64,000 nt of DNA, taken from contig NZ_JACESP010000002.1 of NCBI RefSeq assembly GCF_013911755.1, positions 124,001 to 188,000 of the forward strand, in the 5' to 3' direction. The notes beneath the pieces are model-generated. The model made no database searches and was not told the origin of the DNA. It saw only the letters and a program-made list of their open reading frames with translations. Each line of letters starts with the position of its first letter. Position 1 is the stretch's first letter. Of this stretch, positions 18,742 through 34,774 are shown piece after piece. The position numbers were made by a program, and so were the translations under genes. Source of the stretch: Sphingosinicella sp. (lineage in GTDB: Bacteria > Pseudomonadota > Alphaproteobacteria > Sphingomonadales > Sphingomonadaceae).

Positions 18742-19364
18742 CGGAACCGTTGCGCGATCGCTGCGCGGGCGAGCGGCAGGGCGACGATCAGGCCCGCCAC
18801 GAAGCCGCCCACGTGCGCGCCGATCGCGATACCGCCGGCATCTGTGTTGAGCACGAGTCCCGTTGCGACCTGAAGGCCGATCCAGAGCGCGGCGAGTTGG
18901 AGCGCCCGCGCGAACTCGCCCTTCCCGCCCGATCGCCCGAAGATCATCGCGTGCGCGGCGAACACGCCCGAGATCGCGCCGCTTGCCCCAACAACCGGGA
19001 TTGGCGAACCGGGATCGAGCGCGACCTGAACCAGCCCGCCCGCGATGCCCGAGACGAAGAACAGCAGCAGATAGCGCCAGCGGCCGAGCACCGCCTCCAC
19101 GAAACGGCCGATCCACGCAAGAAACAGCATGTTGAAGCCAAGGTGCGCCCAACTTCCGTGCAGGAAGATCGACGATACCAGCGTCGCAGGCGCCGGGATC
19201 GCGTGATCGAAGGCGAGGCTGCCGCTGATCCGCGCCGGGATCAGCCCCCCACCCATGCTGATCGCCATCTCGAAACCGGGTCCGCCAAGCGTCACCGCGA
19301 GCTGGATCAGAACGCAGGCGATAATGATCGCGCGGGTCGCGAGATCCACGCGTTCAGCTTCCAC
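18738..19364 (-). CDS. Rhomboid-family intramembrane serine protease
   Basis: The 208-residue protein has six predicted membrane helices and the rhomboid active-site set: HGSWAHLGFNMLFL between the first two helices, the nucleophile Ser in GASGAISG, and the partner His in GAHVGGFVAG. Bacterial rhomboids cleave membrane proteins within the bilayer; the substrate here is unknown. It follows greA by 14 bases on the same strand and may be the last gene of a carA-carB-greA-rhomboid transcript. Confidence 0.9.
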   Translation of the reverse strand: MEAERVDLATRAIIIACVLIQLAVTLGGPGFEMAISMGGGLIPARISGSLAFDHAIPAPATLVSSIFLHGSWAHLGFNMLFLAWIGRFVEAVLGRWRYLLLFFVSGIAGGLVQVALDPGSPIPVVGASGAISGVFAAHAMIFGRSGGKGEFARALQLAALWIGLQVATGLVLNTDAGGIAIGAHVGGFVAGLIVALPLARAAIAQRFR

Positions 19365-19378
19365 CGGCTTTCCGCCTT

Positions 19379-19858
19379 TCAGATGAAGTTGAGTTTGACG
19401 ATCTCGTAGTATTTGTCGCCGGACGGGGTCGAAACTTCGACCTCCTCACCGACGCGGCGCCCGATGAGCGCGCGACCGAGCGGGGACGTGTACGAGATGC
19501 GGCCCTGCTTGGCATCGGCCTCGTAGGGCCCGACGATCTGGTAAACGACGGGTTTGTCGTCTTCGTCCAGGAGATCAACGGTGGCGCCGAACACCACCTT
19601 GTCGCCCGAAAGCGTTGTTGGATCAATCACCTGCGCGCGTGCGAGCTGATCTTCCAGCTCGATGATCTGCGCCTCGATCTGGCCCTGCCGCTCTTTCGCG
19701 GCATGATACTCGGCGTTTTCGGAAAGGTCGCCGTGCGCACGTGCTTCCTCGATGGCCTGCACGACCTCGGGACGGTCAACCGTCTTCAGCTTTTGCAGCT
19801 CGGTCTGCATTTTCGCATGACCGGACGGCAGGATCGGAAGCTTTTCAAGCGTCGCCAT
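19379..19858 (-). CDS. greA: Transcription elongation factor GreA
   Basis: The 159-residue protein shows the N-terminal coiled coil with the acidic tip [14 protein letters not shown] that reaches into the RNA polymerase secondary channel to stimulate RNA cleavage, and the C-terminal FKBP-like domain ([30 protein letters not shown]). Standard length for GreA. It lies 86 bases downstream of carB, an order known from other alphaproteobacteria. Confidence 0.95.
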   Translation of the reverse strand: MATLEKLPILPSGHAKMQTELQKLKTVDRPEVVQAIEEARAHGDLSENAEYHAAKERQGQIEAQIIELEDQLARAQVIDPTTLSGDKVVFGATVDLLDEDDKPVVYQIVGPYEADAKQGRISYTSPLGRALIGRRVGEEVEVSTPSGDKYYEIVKLNFI

Positions 19859-19944
19859 GTTCGTAACCCACTCCTAGCCTACTCCCCCGGCAAACCGACC
19901 CTCCGCCGGAAAATCCGCCGTCTCTTCGCCAGAACTGTCGGGGA

Positions 19945-23190
<3,246 letters not shown>

Positions 23191-23194
23191 GGTG

Positions 23195-24355
23195 CTACTT
23201 CAGTCCCTTCACGAACTTCTCGAAGAGGTAGAAACTGTCCTGCGGGCCGGGGCTGGCCTCCGGATGGTACTGCACGGAAAATGCCGTCTTGTCGGTGAGT
23301 TCGAGCCCGCAGTTGGAGCCGTCGAACAGCGAGACATGCGTGGCGCGCGCGTTCGCGGGAAGCGTGTCCGCATCCACCGCGAAGCCGTGGTTCATGCTGG
23401 TGATCTCGACGAGACCGTCGGACAGACGCTTCACCGGATGGTTCGCGCCGCGGTGCCCCTGATGCATCTTCGCGGTTTTCGCACCCACGGCGAGGCCGAG
23501 GAGCTGGTGGCCGAGGCAGATTCCGAAGATCGGCACGTTCGCGTCGAGCAGTTTGCGAATGACCGGAACGGCATATTCGCCGGTCGCGGCAGGGTCACCG
23601 GGGCCGTTCGAGAGGAATACGCCGTCCGGGCGCAGCGCCATCACCTCTTCGAAGGTCGCGCTCGCGGGCATCACCGTCACGCTCGCGCCCGCCGCCGTCA
23701 GGTTGCGCAGGATGTTGTTCTTCGCGCCGTAGTCGATGGCGACCACATGCGGCCGGCCTTCACCGGCGCTTTCGCCGAAGCCCTTTCCGAGATGCCACGG
23801 CCCGCCGGACCAATCCTGCCGCGCGCTCCGCGTCACGTCCTTGGCAAGGTCCATGCCTTCCAGCCCCGGCCACGCCTTCGCCTCGGCGAGCAGCGCATCG
23901 AGGTCAAACGTGCCCGAGGGGCTATGCGCGATCACCGCGTTCGGCGCCCCGAGCTCGCGGATGCGGCGCGTCAGCGCGCGCGTATCGACGCCCGAGAGGC
24001 CCACCCGTCCCTTGCGCTTCATCCACGCGTCGAAGCCTTCAAGGCTGCGGAAGTTGCTCGGCGCCGTCACGTCCTGGCGCACCACACAGCCGACGGCGGC
24101 GGGTGTATCGGCCTCGACATCCTCGGCATTCGTGCCGACATTGCCGATGTGCGGGAAGGTGAAGGTAACGATCTGCCCGGCGTAGGAGGGGTCGGTCATC
24201 ACCTCCTGATAGCCGGTCATCGCGGTGTTGAAGCAAACCTCGCCGACCGCGTGACCCTCGGCGCCGAAACCACGCCCCCAGATCACCGTGCCGTCCGCGA
24301 GAATCAAGACCCCCGTGGCTCCTTTGGGTGCGCGCGCGGGTTTGGCGTCGGACAC
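23195..24355 (-). CDS. carA: Carbamoyl phosphate synthase small (glutaminase) subunit
   Basis: The 386-residue subunit supplies ammonia to CarB. The N-terminal CPSase domain ([39 protein letters not shown]) is followed by a class-I glutamine amidotransferase with the nucleophile Cys in [11 protein letters not shown] and the catalytic His/Glu in [10 protein letters not shown]. First gene of carA-carB(-greA-rhomboid), divergent from yqeY with a 138-base control region between them. Confidence 0.97.
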   Translation of the reverse strand: MSDAKPARAPKGATGVLILADGTVIWGRGFGAEGHAVGEVCFNTAMTGYQEVMTDPSYAGQIVTFTFPHIGNVGTNAEDVEADTPAAVGCVVRQDVTAPSNFRSLEGFDAWMKRKGRVGLSGVDTRALTRRIRELGAPNAVIAHSPSGTFDLDALLAEAKAWPGLEGMDLAKDVTRSARQDWSGGPWHLGKGFGESAGEGRPHVVAIDYGAKNNILRNLTAAGASVTVMPASATFEEVMALRPDGVFLSNGPGDPAATGEYAVPVIRKLLDANVPIFGICLGHQLLGLAVGAKTAKMHQGHRGANHPVKRLSDGLVEITSMNHGFAVDADTLPANARATHVSLFDGSNCGLELTDKTAFSVQYHPEASPGPQDSFYLFEKFVKGLK

Positions 24356-24493
24356 GTGGTCTGGCCCCTTCGACTCTGGTTTCGTGCTTTGTGGCTAAGG
24401 CGCCTAGCTATTGGCGAGGGTCCGGAGCGTCAATCTATTCTTTTGCCTTTTTGGCGGCTAGACGGGCCGCTTGCTCTTAAAGGGAAGAAAAGC

Positions 24494-24949
24494 ATGATTC
24501 GCGACGACATCAAGGCGGCGCAGGTGGCGGCCATGAAGGCGGGCGAGAAGGAACGGCTGGCGGCCGTGCGCCTGATCCTCGCGAAGCTGAAGGACCGCGA
24601 TATCGAGCTGCGCACCGCGAAATCCGTGCCCGACGATGACGTCATCGTCGTCGACGTGCTGCAGAAGATGGGCAAGCAGCGCCGCGAATCCATCACCATG
24701 TTCGAACAGGGGGGCCGCGACGAACTCGCCGCGCAGGAAAAGGCGGAGCTTGCCGTCATCGAATCCTTCCTCCCCGCGATGATGAGCCCCGAAGAGGTGA
24801 AAGCCGCCGTCGCCGCCATCGTCAGCGAGATCGGCGCCACCGGCCCCAAGGACATGGGCCGCGTGATGGCCGAGGTGAAGGCGCGCCACGCCGGGCAGAT
24901 CGACATGAGCACGGTCAGCGGAGTCGTCAAAGCCGCGCTGGCGGGATAG
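24494..24949 (+). CDS. yqeY: YqeY/GatB-tail domain protein
   Basis: The 151-residue protein matches the YqeY family: MIRDDIKAAQVAAMKAGEKERLAAVRLIL at the start, KMGKQRRESITMFEQGGRDEL in the middle and a C-terminal GatB-like helical domain (TGPKDMGRVMAEVKARHAG). The family resembles the tRNA-binding tail of the amidotransferase subunit GatB; its own function is unsettled. Start ATG 24494 follows an AGGGAAG. Ten bases upstream of dnaG, giving the familiar yqeY-dnaG-rpoD order of the macromolecular-synthesis operon. Confidence 0.9.
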   Translation: MIRDDIKAAQVAAMKAGEKERLAAVRLILAKLKDRDIELRTAKSVPDDDVIVVDVLQKMGKQRRESITMFEQGGRDELAAQEKAELAVIESFLPAMMSPEEVKAAVAAIVSEIGATGPKDMGRVMAEVKARHAGQIDMSTVSGVVKAALAG

Positions 24950-26808
24950 CCCTGCCCGCATGTCCATCCCTCCCCAATTCCTCGACGAGATCAGGAGCCG
25001 GGTGAGTCTGTCGTCCGTGGTGGCACGGCGGGTGAAGCTGCTCAAGGCCGGGCGCGAGATGAAGGGCTGTTGCCCCTTCCACAACGAGAAAAGCCCAAGC
25101 TTCTACGTCAACGACGACAAGGCCTTCTATCACTGCTTCGGCTGCGGCGCGCACGGCGACGTGATCCGCTTCGTGGTGGAGCAGGAAGGCCTCAGCTTCC
25201 GCGATGCCGTGGCGGGCCTCGCGGCGGAAGCCGGGCTGGAGATGCCGGAGGAAAACCCGGAGGCGCGCGCGAAGGCGAAGGCCGCTGCGGGACTTCATGA
25301 CGTCACCGCCGCGGCAAGCGACTGGTTCCGCAAGCAGCTTTCCGGCCTCGGCGGCGCGGACGCACGCGCTTACATCGAGAAGCGCGGCCTGAAACCCGCG
25401 ACGATCGAAGCCTTCGGCCTCGGCTTCGCGCCCGACAGCCGCGGCGCGCTCAAGGCCGCGCTCGGCGATATAGACATTCGCAAGCTCATTGAGGTCGGCC
25501 TCGTCATCGAAGCCGAGGGCCGCGAGCCTTACGACCGCTTCCGCGGCCGCTTGATGTTCCCCATCCGCGACCCGCGCGGGCGCGTCGTCGGTTTCGGCGG
25601 GCGCATCATTGGCGCGGGCGAGCCCAAGTACCTGAATTCCCCCGATACGCCGCTCTTCGACAAGGGCCGGCTGCTCTACAACCTCGACAAGGCCGGCCCC
25701 GCTGCACGCAAGTCGGGCCGCATCGTCGTCGTCGAAGGCTATATGGATGTGATCGGCCTCGCGCAGGTCGGCTTCGCGGAGGCCGTCGCGCCGATGGGCA
25801 CCTCGCTCACCGAAGACCAGATGAAGCTCCTGTGGCGCGTCGCGCCCGAGCCGGTGCTGTGCTTCGACGGCGACGCCGCCGGACGCCGCGCGGCGATCCG
25901 GGCCGCGATGCGCGCGCTTCCGCTGCTCGAACCCGGAAAGTCGCTGCGTTTCATCACCATGCCGCAGGGTCAGGACCCTGACGATTTCGCAAAAGCGCGA
26001 GGCCTCGCCGCGTTCACGGACCTCGTGAACGGCGCGGAGAGCCTGATCGATACGCTGTGGAAGGCGGAGACCGAAGGCGTCGACACCGCCACGCCCGAAC
26101 GCCGCGCCGCTGTCCGCCAGCGCCTGTTCGAGCACGCGCACGCGATCCAGAATCAGACCGTCGCCTCGCTCTACCAGAGCGAGTTCCGCGAGCGCTTCGA
26201 TGCGATGTTCCAGGCGCGGCGGCAAAACCGCTTCATGCCCGTCATTCGCGGGGCGTCGAGCGCGGCGAAGGAGCGCGCCGGGGTCGAAGGCACGCAAAAG
26301 CAGATGTACGCGATTTTTCGCGGTCTGCTCGACAGGCCGGAACTCGCGGAGGCGCACGCGGAAGACATCGCCAGCCTTTATATCGCCGATCCTCAGCTCA
26401 TGGCGCTGAGAACTGCAATTTTTGCCGCAGTTTCGCGTAATCCGAATCTTGACAAAGACGGCCTGGCGCACGACCTAGCAGCACAAGGGCTCGGTCAGTA
26501 CGCGGAACACATCAGGCAACAGCGATATGCTCGCAACCGCCTCGATTTCAGCTTCACGCGACCCCGGACGCCCGCCGCGATTGCGGATCAGGACTTGGCA
26601 TGTGTTGTGGGCCACCTTATGGCGCTGCAACGCATCGATGAGGATTTGGCGGATCTGCGTGCGCGCTACGATTCCCTGGTCCAGTCGGAATTCGAGGAAC
26701 AACAACGGCTTCGCGCTGAAAAGGCGCGTGTCGAACGAGAACTTATCGATTTGGCAGAGGCGCGACGCGGGGATGATACGTCGGCGCCCATGAAGGAACG
26801 GAACCTGG

Positions 26809-28839
<2,031 letters not shown>

Positions 28840-28960
28840 TCGCGGGTTTCCGTAAATTGCATCGCGAGGCGCTGCGATTAAGGCTCCCTTTACATTGAAC
28901 GCTCTACGCTGCGTGCCGGCGGTGAAAACCGCGGGGCAGCGTATGCGGAGACGACGGCAA

Positions 28961-29677
28961 ATGGCGCCAGCGGTGGTCCCCACCTTCATGGACCAGCTTC
29001 AGAAGACCCTGCGGGCCGCGGGCAGCGTTGCCGATTCGCGCAGCTTCGCGGCGGCGGTGATCGGGGCGCTGCGCGACAGCGGCGCCGGCGGGAGCCGCCA
29101 CCTGCGTGCGCTTTCCGAAGGATCGGTCGCGCGCCCGTTGCAGGCCGTTGCCGATACGGCGCATTTCCTCGTCATTCTCCACGGTCAGCTGCCGAGCGTG
29201 CTCGAAATCGCGCGCCTCAATGCCGATGAGCCCGCGGCCTCCTGGCTGCGCAGCGCCGGCATGGCGTTCGATCAGGACCGCCGCTGGATGGCCGGGCTTG
29301 CCGCGATGACCGGCGGCGCGCTGGATCTCCATGGTCTCAGCACTGCCGAGCAGGTGGTGCGCGACCAGCGCGATGCGATGCTGACGCTCGCCAAATCGAA
29401 CCGCATGGGCTGCGCGCTCGGCGCGGCGGTAACGCTCGTGCTCGATTGGCAGGCCGTGCGCAGCCGCCTGCCCCGCGCCGCGCAGCACCTCGGCTACGAT
29501 CGCCACGAGCGGCTTTCAGACCCATGGCCCGAGGATGGCGCGCTCGATGCGCTCGCCTGCCACGCGGACGATGTGCGCGTGCGCCGCGCCATCGAGTTCG
29601 GCGCGCTGCAGCTCGCCAGCCTCCACGCACAGCTTTTCGATCTTCTCGAAGCCCGCCACGCCCAGCGCCTCGCCTGA
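28961..29677 (+). CDS. Conserved-looking alpha-helical protein of unknown function
   Basis: The product (238 residues from ATG 28961) lacks signal peptide and membrane segments and is mostly helical by composition, with an N-terminal part around MDQLQKTLRAAG, a central RPLQAVADTAHFLVILHGQLPSVLEIARLN and a C-terminal VRRAIEFGALQLASLHAQLFDLLEARH. I recognise no named domain; similar proteins may be confined to sphingomonads. Starts at 28895 (TTG), 28943 and 28988 are also possible; I chose 28961 because a GGAG lies 10 bases before it. It stands alone between rpoD and a MoxR gene. Confidence 0.7.
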   Translation: MAPAVVPTFMDQLQKTLRAAGSVADSRSFAAAVIGALRDSGAGGSRHLRALSEGSVARPLQAVADTAHFLVILHGQLPSVLEIARLNADEPAASWLRSAGMAFDQDRRWMAGLAAMTGGALDLHGLSTAEQVVRDQRDAMLTLAKSNRMGCALGAAVTLVLDWQAVRSRLPRAAQHLGYDRHERLSDPWPEDGALDALACHADDVRVRRAIEFGALQLASLHAQLFDLLEARHAQRLA

Positions 29678-29688
29678 GCCTCCTATCG

Positions 29689-29710
29689 CAAACAGGCGGT
29701 TGCCCGTTTG
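29689..29710 (+). terminator. Hairpin after the unknown helical protein, possible terminator
   Basis: A stem of CAAAC pairing with GTTTG, extended by GG/CC after one mismatch, with a 6-base loop, starts 11 bases past the stop codon. There is no T run after it, so any termination would be weak or factor-dependent. It separates this gene from the MoxR gene that follows. Confidence 0.35.
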
Positions 29711-29759
29711 ACCTTCACGCTTTAGGCCCGAACGCGAACGGGTATCAGCGGAGAATTTC

Positions 29760-30611
<852 letters not shown>

Positions 30612-30625
30612 GTGACGATCGTCAC
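30612..30625. promoter_or_regulatory. Perfect 14-base palindrome between moxR and the VWA gene
   Basis: GTGACGATCGTCAC begins on the base after the MoxR stop codon. A perfect, uninterrupted palindrome in the only intergenic gap (145 bases) of this gene pair could be an operator. No obvious T run follows, so it is not a terminator. No regulator is encoded nearby. Confidence 0.3.
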
Positions 30626-30756
30626 GCTGCCTTGTTTATTCGGCATGAGCACCCCGCGCCGCGAATGTGACAGCCCTAGCGGAACCGGGTAATGCGTCGG
30701 CGCGCGGATTGTTCTATGCCTTCCGCGGACTGGACCACCGAAAGGCCCCGCAGCGC

Positions 30757-31938
30757 ATGTTTCTCGATTTCCTCGACGCCCTCCGCGCCGCGAAGATCCC
30801 GGCGAGCCTCAAGGAGCATCTGACGCTTCTGGAGGCGCTGAAGGCGGGCGTGATCGACCGGAATGTCGAGAGTTTCTACTATCTCTCGCGCGCCGCCTAC
30901 GTGAAGGACGAGGCGCTGCTCGATCGCTTCGACCAGGTGTTCGGCAAGGTCTTCCACGGCCTTGAAACCAGCTTCGAGGCGGAAACCGCCGAAATCCCCG
31001 AAGAGTGGCTGAAAAAGCTCGCCGAGCTTTACCTCACCGAGGAGGAGAAGGCCGAGATCGAGAAGCTCGGCTCGTGGGACGAGATCATGGAGACGCTGAA
31101 AAAGCGCCTCGAAGAGCAGAAGGAGCGCCACGAGGGCGGCAATAAGTGGATCGGCACGGCGGGAAAATCCCCCTTCGGCGCCTATGGCTACAACCCCGAG
31201 GGCGTCCGCATCGGCCAGAAGGAAGGCCGCCAGGGCCGCGCCATCAAGGTGTGGGACAAGCGCGAGTTCAAGAACCTCGACAACGAGGTCGAGCTCGGCA
31301 CGCGCAACATCAAGGTCGCGCTCCGCCGCCTGCGCCGCTTCGCGCGCACCGGCGCGGCGGACGAGCTGGACCTCGACGCCACGATCAAGGGCACCGCGCG
31401 CAAGGCCTACCTCGACATCGTGATGCGCCCCGAGCGGCACAATGCGGTGAAGGTGCTGCTGTTCCTCGATGTCGGCGGATCGATGGACCCGCACATCAAG
31501 CTCTGCGAGGAACTGTTTTCCGCCGCCAGCAGCGAGTTCAAGCACCTCGAATTCTTCTACTTCCACAATTTCGTCTACGAAGGCGTGTGGAAGGACAACC
31601 GCCGCCGCTTCACCGAGCGCACACCGACGCTCGATGTGCTCCACAAGTTCCCGGCCGACTACAAGCTGATCTTCGTCGGGGACGCTTCGATGAGCCCCTA
31701 CGAGATCAACTATCCCGGCGGCTCGGTCGAACACTGGAACGAGGAAGCGGGCGAGGTGTGGCTGCGGCGGATGACCGATGTCTATCACAGCGCCGTGTGG
31801 CTGAACCCGATCCCGGAGAAGAACTGGCAGTATGGCCAATCGATCCAGATGGTGAAGACGTTGATGGAGGGCCGCATGTTCCCGCTGACGCTGGAAGGGC
31901 TCGACGACGCCATGCGCGCGTTGACCCGAGCGCATTGA
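30757..31938 (+). CDS. VWA-domain (CoxE-like) protein, partner of the MoxR ATPase
   Basis: The protein (393 residues from ATG 30757) opens with MFLDFLDALRAAKIPASLKEHL, typical of the CoxE-like group, continues with an acidic helical region and ends in a von Willebrand A domain with the altered metal-binding motif FLDVGGSMDPH (near residue 238) and a further GDASMSPYEI. A GTG at 30667 is in frame; I prefer 30757, which has AAAGG upstream and the family-like N-terminus. Pairing with MoxR implies a joint chaperone role. The stop overlaps a TTG start of the GNAT gene. Confidence 0.87.
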   Translation: MFLDFLDALRAAKIPASLKEHLTLLEALKAGVIDRNVESFYYLSRAAYVKDEALLDRFDQVFGKVFHGLETSFEAETAEIPEEWLKKLAELYLTEEEKAEIEKLGSWDEIMETLKKRLEEQKERHEGGNKWIGTAGKSPFGAYGYNPEGVRIGQKEGRQGRAIKVWDKREFKNLDNEVELGTRNIKVALRRLRRFARTGAADELDLDATIKGTARKAYLDIVMRPERHNAVKVLLFLDVGGSMDPHIKLCEELFSAASSEFKHLEFFYFHNFVYEGVWKDNRRRFTERTPTLDVLHKFPADYKLIFVGDASMSPYEINYPGGSVEHWNEEAGEVWLRRMTDVYHSAVWLNPIPEKNWQYGQSIQMVKTLMEGRMFPLTLEGLDDAMRALTRAH

Positions 31939-32480
31939 TCGTCCGCTACGGAAGCGACGCCGACATTGCGGCGCTGGCGGTGGTCGAGCTGTCCGCCGCG
32001 ACGCTGTTCGAAGGCACGCACATGGCGTGGGCGGTCGGGCAGACCTCTGCGCGGGAGCACTTCCACGCCGCGCTTTCGCAAAGAGCGTTGTGGGTTGCGG
32101 ACGACGGCGGAATGCCGGTCGGTTTCCTGCGCGCCGAACGGCTGCAGAACAGCTTCTATATCGACGAGATATCGGTTTCCGCGTCCTGCCAGCGACGCGG
32201 CATCGGGCGGTTGCTGATCGAAACGGCGCTCATCGCTGCCAGGAAGCGCCGCTTCAAGGCTGCGAGCCTCACAACGGATCGCACGATCCCCTGGAACGCG
32301 CCCTACTACGCGCGGCTCGGTTTCCGCGTTCTCGCCACCGATCAGACCCCGCCGGCGCTTGCGCGGCGACTGGCGGTGCAGCCGAACCCGGCGCGACGCT
32401 GTGCCATGTGGCGCGACCTGCGCATCTACCCGCCCTTGGCCTCCGACGCTGCCAACAGCTTCGCCTTGCCCGCGACATAA
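31935..32480 (+). CDS. GNAT-family N-acetyltransferase
   Basis: The ORF starts at TTG 31935, overlapping the VWA stop as TTGA, and encodes 181 residues. The acetyl-CoA-binding motif A is clear (YIDEISVSASCQRRGIGRLLIETAL), followed by NAPYYARLGFRVL typical of motif B. Substrate unknown. Because the first ATG lies well inside the fold, the TTG start is needed for a full domain. The last 55 bases overlap the 3' end of the convergent PQQ dehydrogenase gene. Coupled expression with the MoxR-VWA pair is suggested by the overlap but may only reflect genome packing. Confidence 0.78.
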   Translation: MIVRYGSDADIAALAVVELSAATLFEGTHMAWAVGQTSAREHFHAALSQRALWVADDGGMPVGFLRAERLQNSFYIDEISVSASCQRRGIGRLLIETALIAARKRRFKAASLTTDRTIPWNAPYYARLGFRVLATDQTPPALARRLAVQPNPARRCAMWRDLRIYPPLASDAANSFALPAT

Positions 32481-34522
32481 GCGCGGATCGCCTCGGCATC
32501 GTCCGCCGACATCCACGGGGCGAAGCTCACCATGCCGCGCTCTTTGAGCGCACCGCCGATAACGACGGCGTTCCAGTTGTCTTTGTCGGCAAGTACGCCC
32601 GAGCGTCGCAGGTCCGGCAGCACGCCGGAGGAAATGCCCGCCGCGCCGTGACAGACGCCGCATGTGGCCTCATAAAGCGCCGCGCCGTGCGTCACGGTTT
32701 CGGCGCTCCACGCCGCCTCGACGACCGTTGCGGGCGCATTCTCGATGCGCTCGATCTTGTAGGGTGTGCGTCCGCCGAGCTTGAAGACGAGCAGGCGGCC
32801 GTTCGGCATCGGGCGCGGATTGTCGACGAATGACGACGAAAGCGGATAAGCGCCGCCATAGCCCGCCATCACCGCCACATATTGCTCGCCGTCCACCGCA
32901 TAGCTGACCGGCGCGGCGATCACGCCGGTGCCCGCATCGAAGGCCCAGAGCTTCTTGCCGCTGTCCGCCGCGAACGCCGCGAATTCACCGTGGGCATTGC
33001 CCTGAAACACGAGGTTCCCTGCGGTCGCGAGCACGCCGCCGTTCCACGGCCCATCGTATTGAACGCGCCAGACCTCCTTCTGCTGCACGGGGTCCCACGC
33101 GATAAGCTGGCCCTTCAGCAGAGCGCGGAGCGCACGAAACTGCGCCGGGTCATCCGGCGCGGCGTTGGCGAGGAAGTCGATGGCGATGTTCCAGCCGCCT
33201 TCGCGCCCCTTGAAGCCGGCATCGGCGAGATAGGCGAACGGCACCTCCTGCGCGGGAAGATAAACAAGACCCGTCTTCGGACTGAACGCCATCGGATGCC
33301 AGTTGTGCGCCCCCAGCGCAGAGGGCAGCGCCACGAACGTGCCCTTGGTGAAGCGGGCGTTCTCGGCCTCGATCGGGCGCCCCGTCGCCATGTCGATTCC
33401 GGTCGTCCACGTCTGCGGCACGAAGCCTTTGGCCGAAACGAGCTTCCCGTCCTTGCGGTCGATCACATAGAAATAGCCGTTCTTGGGCGCCTGCATCATC
33501 ACCTTGCGGGGCGTGCCGTCGATGGCGAGGTCGGCGAGGATGATCGGCTGCGTCTGCGTGAAGTCCCACGTTTCGCCCGGCGTCCCCTGATAGTGCCACT
33601 TGTAGGCACCGGTATCGGCATCGAGCGCGACGACCGACGAGACGAACAGGTTGTCGCCCTTCCCTTCGGAGCGGATCTTGTGGTTCCACGGACTGCCGTT
33701 GCCCACGCCGATCAGGATCTGGTTGAAATCCTTGTCATAGACGATCGCGTCCCACACCGTGCCGCCGCCGCCGAATTTCGACCAGTCGCCCGCCCACGTG
33801 GCACGCATGGTCTCGATCATCGGGTCCGAAACCGCGCCGTCCGCAGGCGCGCCGGGGCCGGGCGGAACGGTATAGAAGCGCCACGCGAGCTTGCCGGTCT
33901 TGGCGTCATAGGCGGAAACATAGCCGCGCACGCCGTATTCGGCGCCCCCGTTGCCGATCAGCACCTTGCCCTTCACGATGCGCGGCGCGCCGGTGATCGT
34001 GTAGGGCTTCGACTGGTCGACCGTGACCTCGCTCCACACGAGCTTGCCGGTTTTCGCGTCGAGCGCGATCAGCCGCCCGTCGAGCGTCCCCGAATAGACC
34101 TTGCCGTCATAGAGCGCGACGCCGCGGTTCACGACGTCGCAGCACGCCTTGAAGCCGGTTTCGCCCGGCACCTTCGGGTCGTGTTCCCACAGCAGCGCAC
34201 CGGTTTTCGCGTCGAACGCGTAGACCTTGGACCATGCCGACGTCGTGTAGAGCACGCCGTCCGCCACGATCGGCGTCGCCTCCTGCCCCCGGTTGGTGTC
34301 GAACGTGTGGCTCCACGCGAGCCCGAGCTTGGCCACGGTATCGGTATTCACGGCATCGAGCCGGCTGTAGCGCTGCTCCTCATAGGTGCCGCCATGCGTC
34401 AGCCAGCTTCCGGCTTCGTCGACCGCAGCGGCGAGCCGCGCGTCATCTACCGCAGCCTTCTTCCCGGCACTGCCGCACGCAGCCGCGAGCAGGCAGGCCG
34501 CGATCACTCCCCAATGGCGCAC
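32426..34522 (-). CDS. PQQ-dependent quinohaemoprotein alcohol dehydrogenase
   Basis: The 698-residue periplasmic enzyme oxidises alcohols with pyrroloquinoline quinone and passes electrons to a fused cytochrome c. Evidence: eight-bladed propeller repeats such as LIALDAKTGKLVW, VSAYDAKTGKLAWRF and VVALDADTGAYKWHY; the vicinal Cys pair in FKACCDVV (near 127); the active-site segment GETWDFTQTQP; and a C-terminal haem domain with CGVCH (621-625) and Met664 as likely ligand. The N-terminus (CLLAAACGSAG) resembles a lipoprotein signal. No PQQ-synthesis or accessory cytochrome genes are in the window. Specific substrate unknown. Confidence 0.92.
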   Translation of the reverse strand: MRHWGVIAACLLAAACGSAGKKAAVDDARLAAAVDEAGSWLTHGGTYEEQRYSRLDAVNTDTVAKLGLAWSHTFDTNRGQEATPIVADGVLYTTSAWSKVYAFDAKTGALLWEHDPKVPGETGFKACCDVVNRGVALYDGKVYSGTLDGRLIALDAKTGKLVWSEVTVDQSKPYTITGAPRIVKGKVLIGNGGAEYGVRGYVSAYDAKTGKLAWRFYTVPPGPGAPADGAVSDPMIETMRATWAGDWSKFGGGGTVWDAIVYDKDFNQILIGVGNGSPWNHKIRSEGKGDNLFVSSVVALDADTGAYKWHYQGTPGETWDFTQTQPIILADLAIDGTPRKVMMQAPKNGYFYVIDRKDGKLVSAKGFVPQTWTTGIDMATGRPIEAENARFTKGTFVALPSALGAHNWHPMAFSPKTGLVYLPAQEVPFAYLADAGFKGREGGWNIAIDFLANAAPDDPAQFRALRALLKGQLIAWDPVQQKEVWRVQYDGPWNGGVLATAGNLVFQGNAHGEFAAFAADSGKKLWAFDAGTGVIAAPVSYAVDGEQYVAVMAGYGGAYPLSSSFVDNPRPMPNGRLLVFKLGGRTPYKIERIENAPATVVEAAWSAETVTHGAALYEATCGVCHGAAGISSGVLPDLRRSGVLADKDNWNAVVIGGALKERGMVSFAPWMSADDAEAIRAYVAGKAKLLAASEAKGG

Positions 34523-34594
34523 GCGATGTCTCCCCCTCGCTGTTGCGTGGGCAAGTCTATCCGGGGCTGAGCGCCCGGCAACTGAAGCAAAATG

Positions 34595-34774
34595 TCAGGT
34601 TATGGGTGCGGCGAGCAGCCAGACGTTGACGAGCGTCACGATGGCGACGCCCACCATCAGCAGGCCCTTATTGCGTTCGCCCGGACGTTTCAGCACGATC
34701 CACACGCCGCCGCCGCCGATGATGAGGGCGGCGATCACGGCAAACGACAGGATGATCGCGAGCATATTGGTCAT
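34595..34774 (-). CDS. 59-residue membrane protein coupled to glpK
   Basis: A short ORF with two membrane helices (about residues 4-28 and 38-56) linked by a basic turn KRPGERNKG. Its ATG overlaps the glpK stop as ATGA, so it is translated together with glycerol kinase. The layout resembles small DUF-type inner-membrane proteins of sphingomonads, but I cannot name a family. Being right after glpK and with no glycerol facilitator gene nearby, it might be linked to glycerol uptake, though 59 residues is too small for GlpF; this is speculation. Confidence 0.65.
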   Translation of the reverse strand: MTNMLAIILSFAVIAALIIGGGGVWIVLKRPGERNKGLLMVGVAIVTLVNVWLLAAPIT

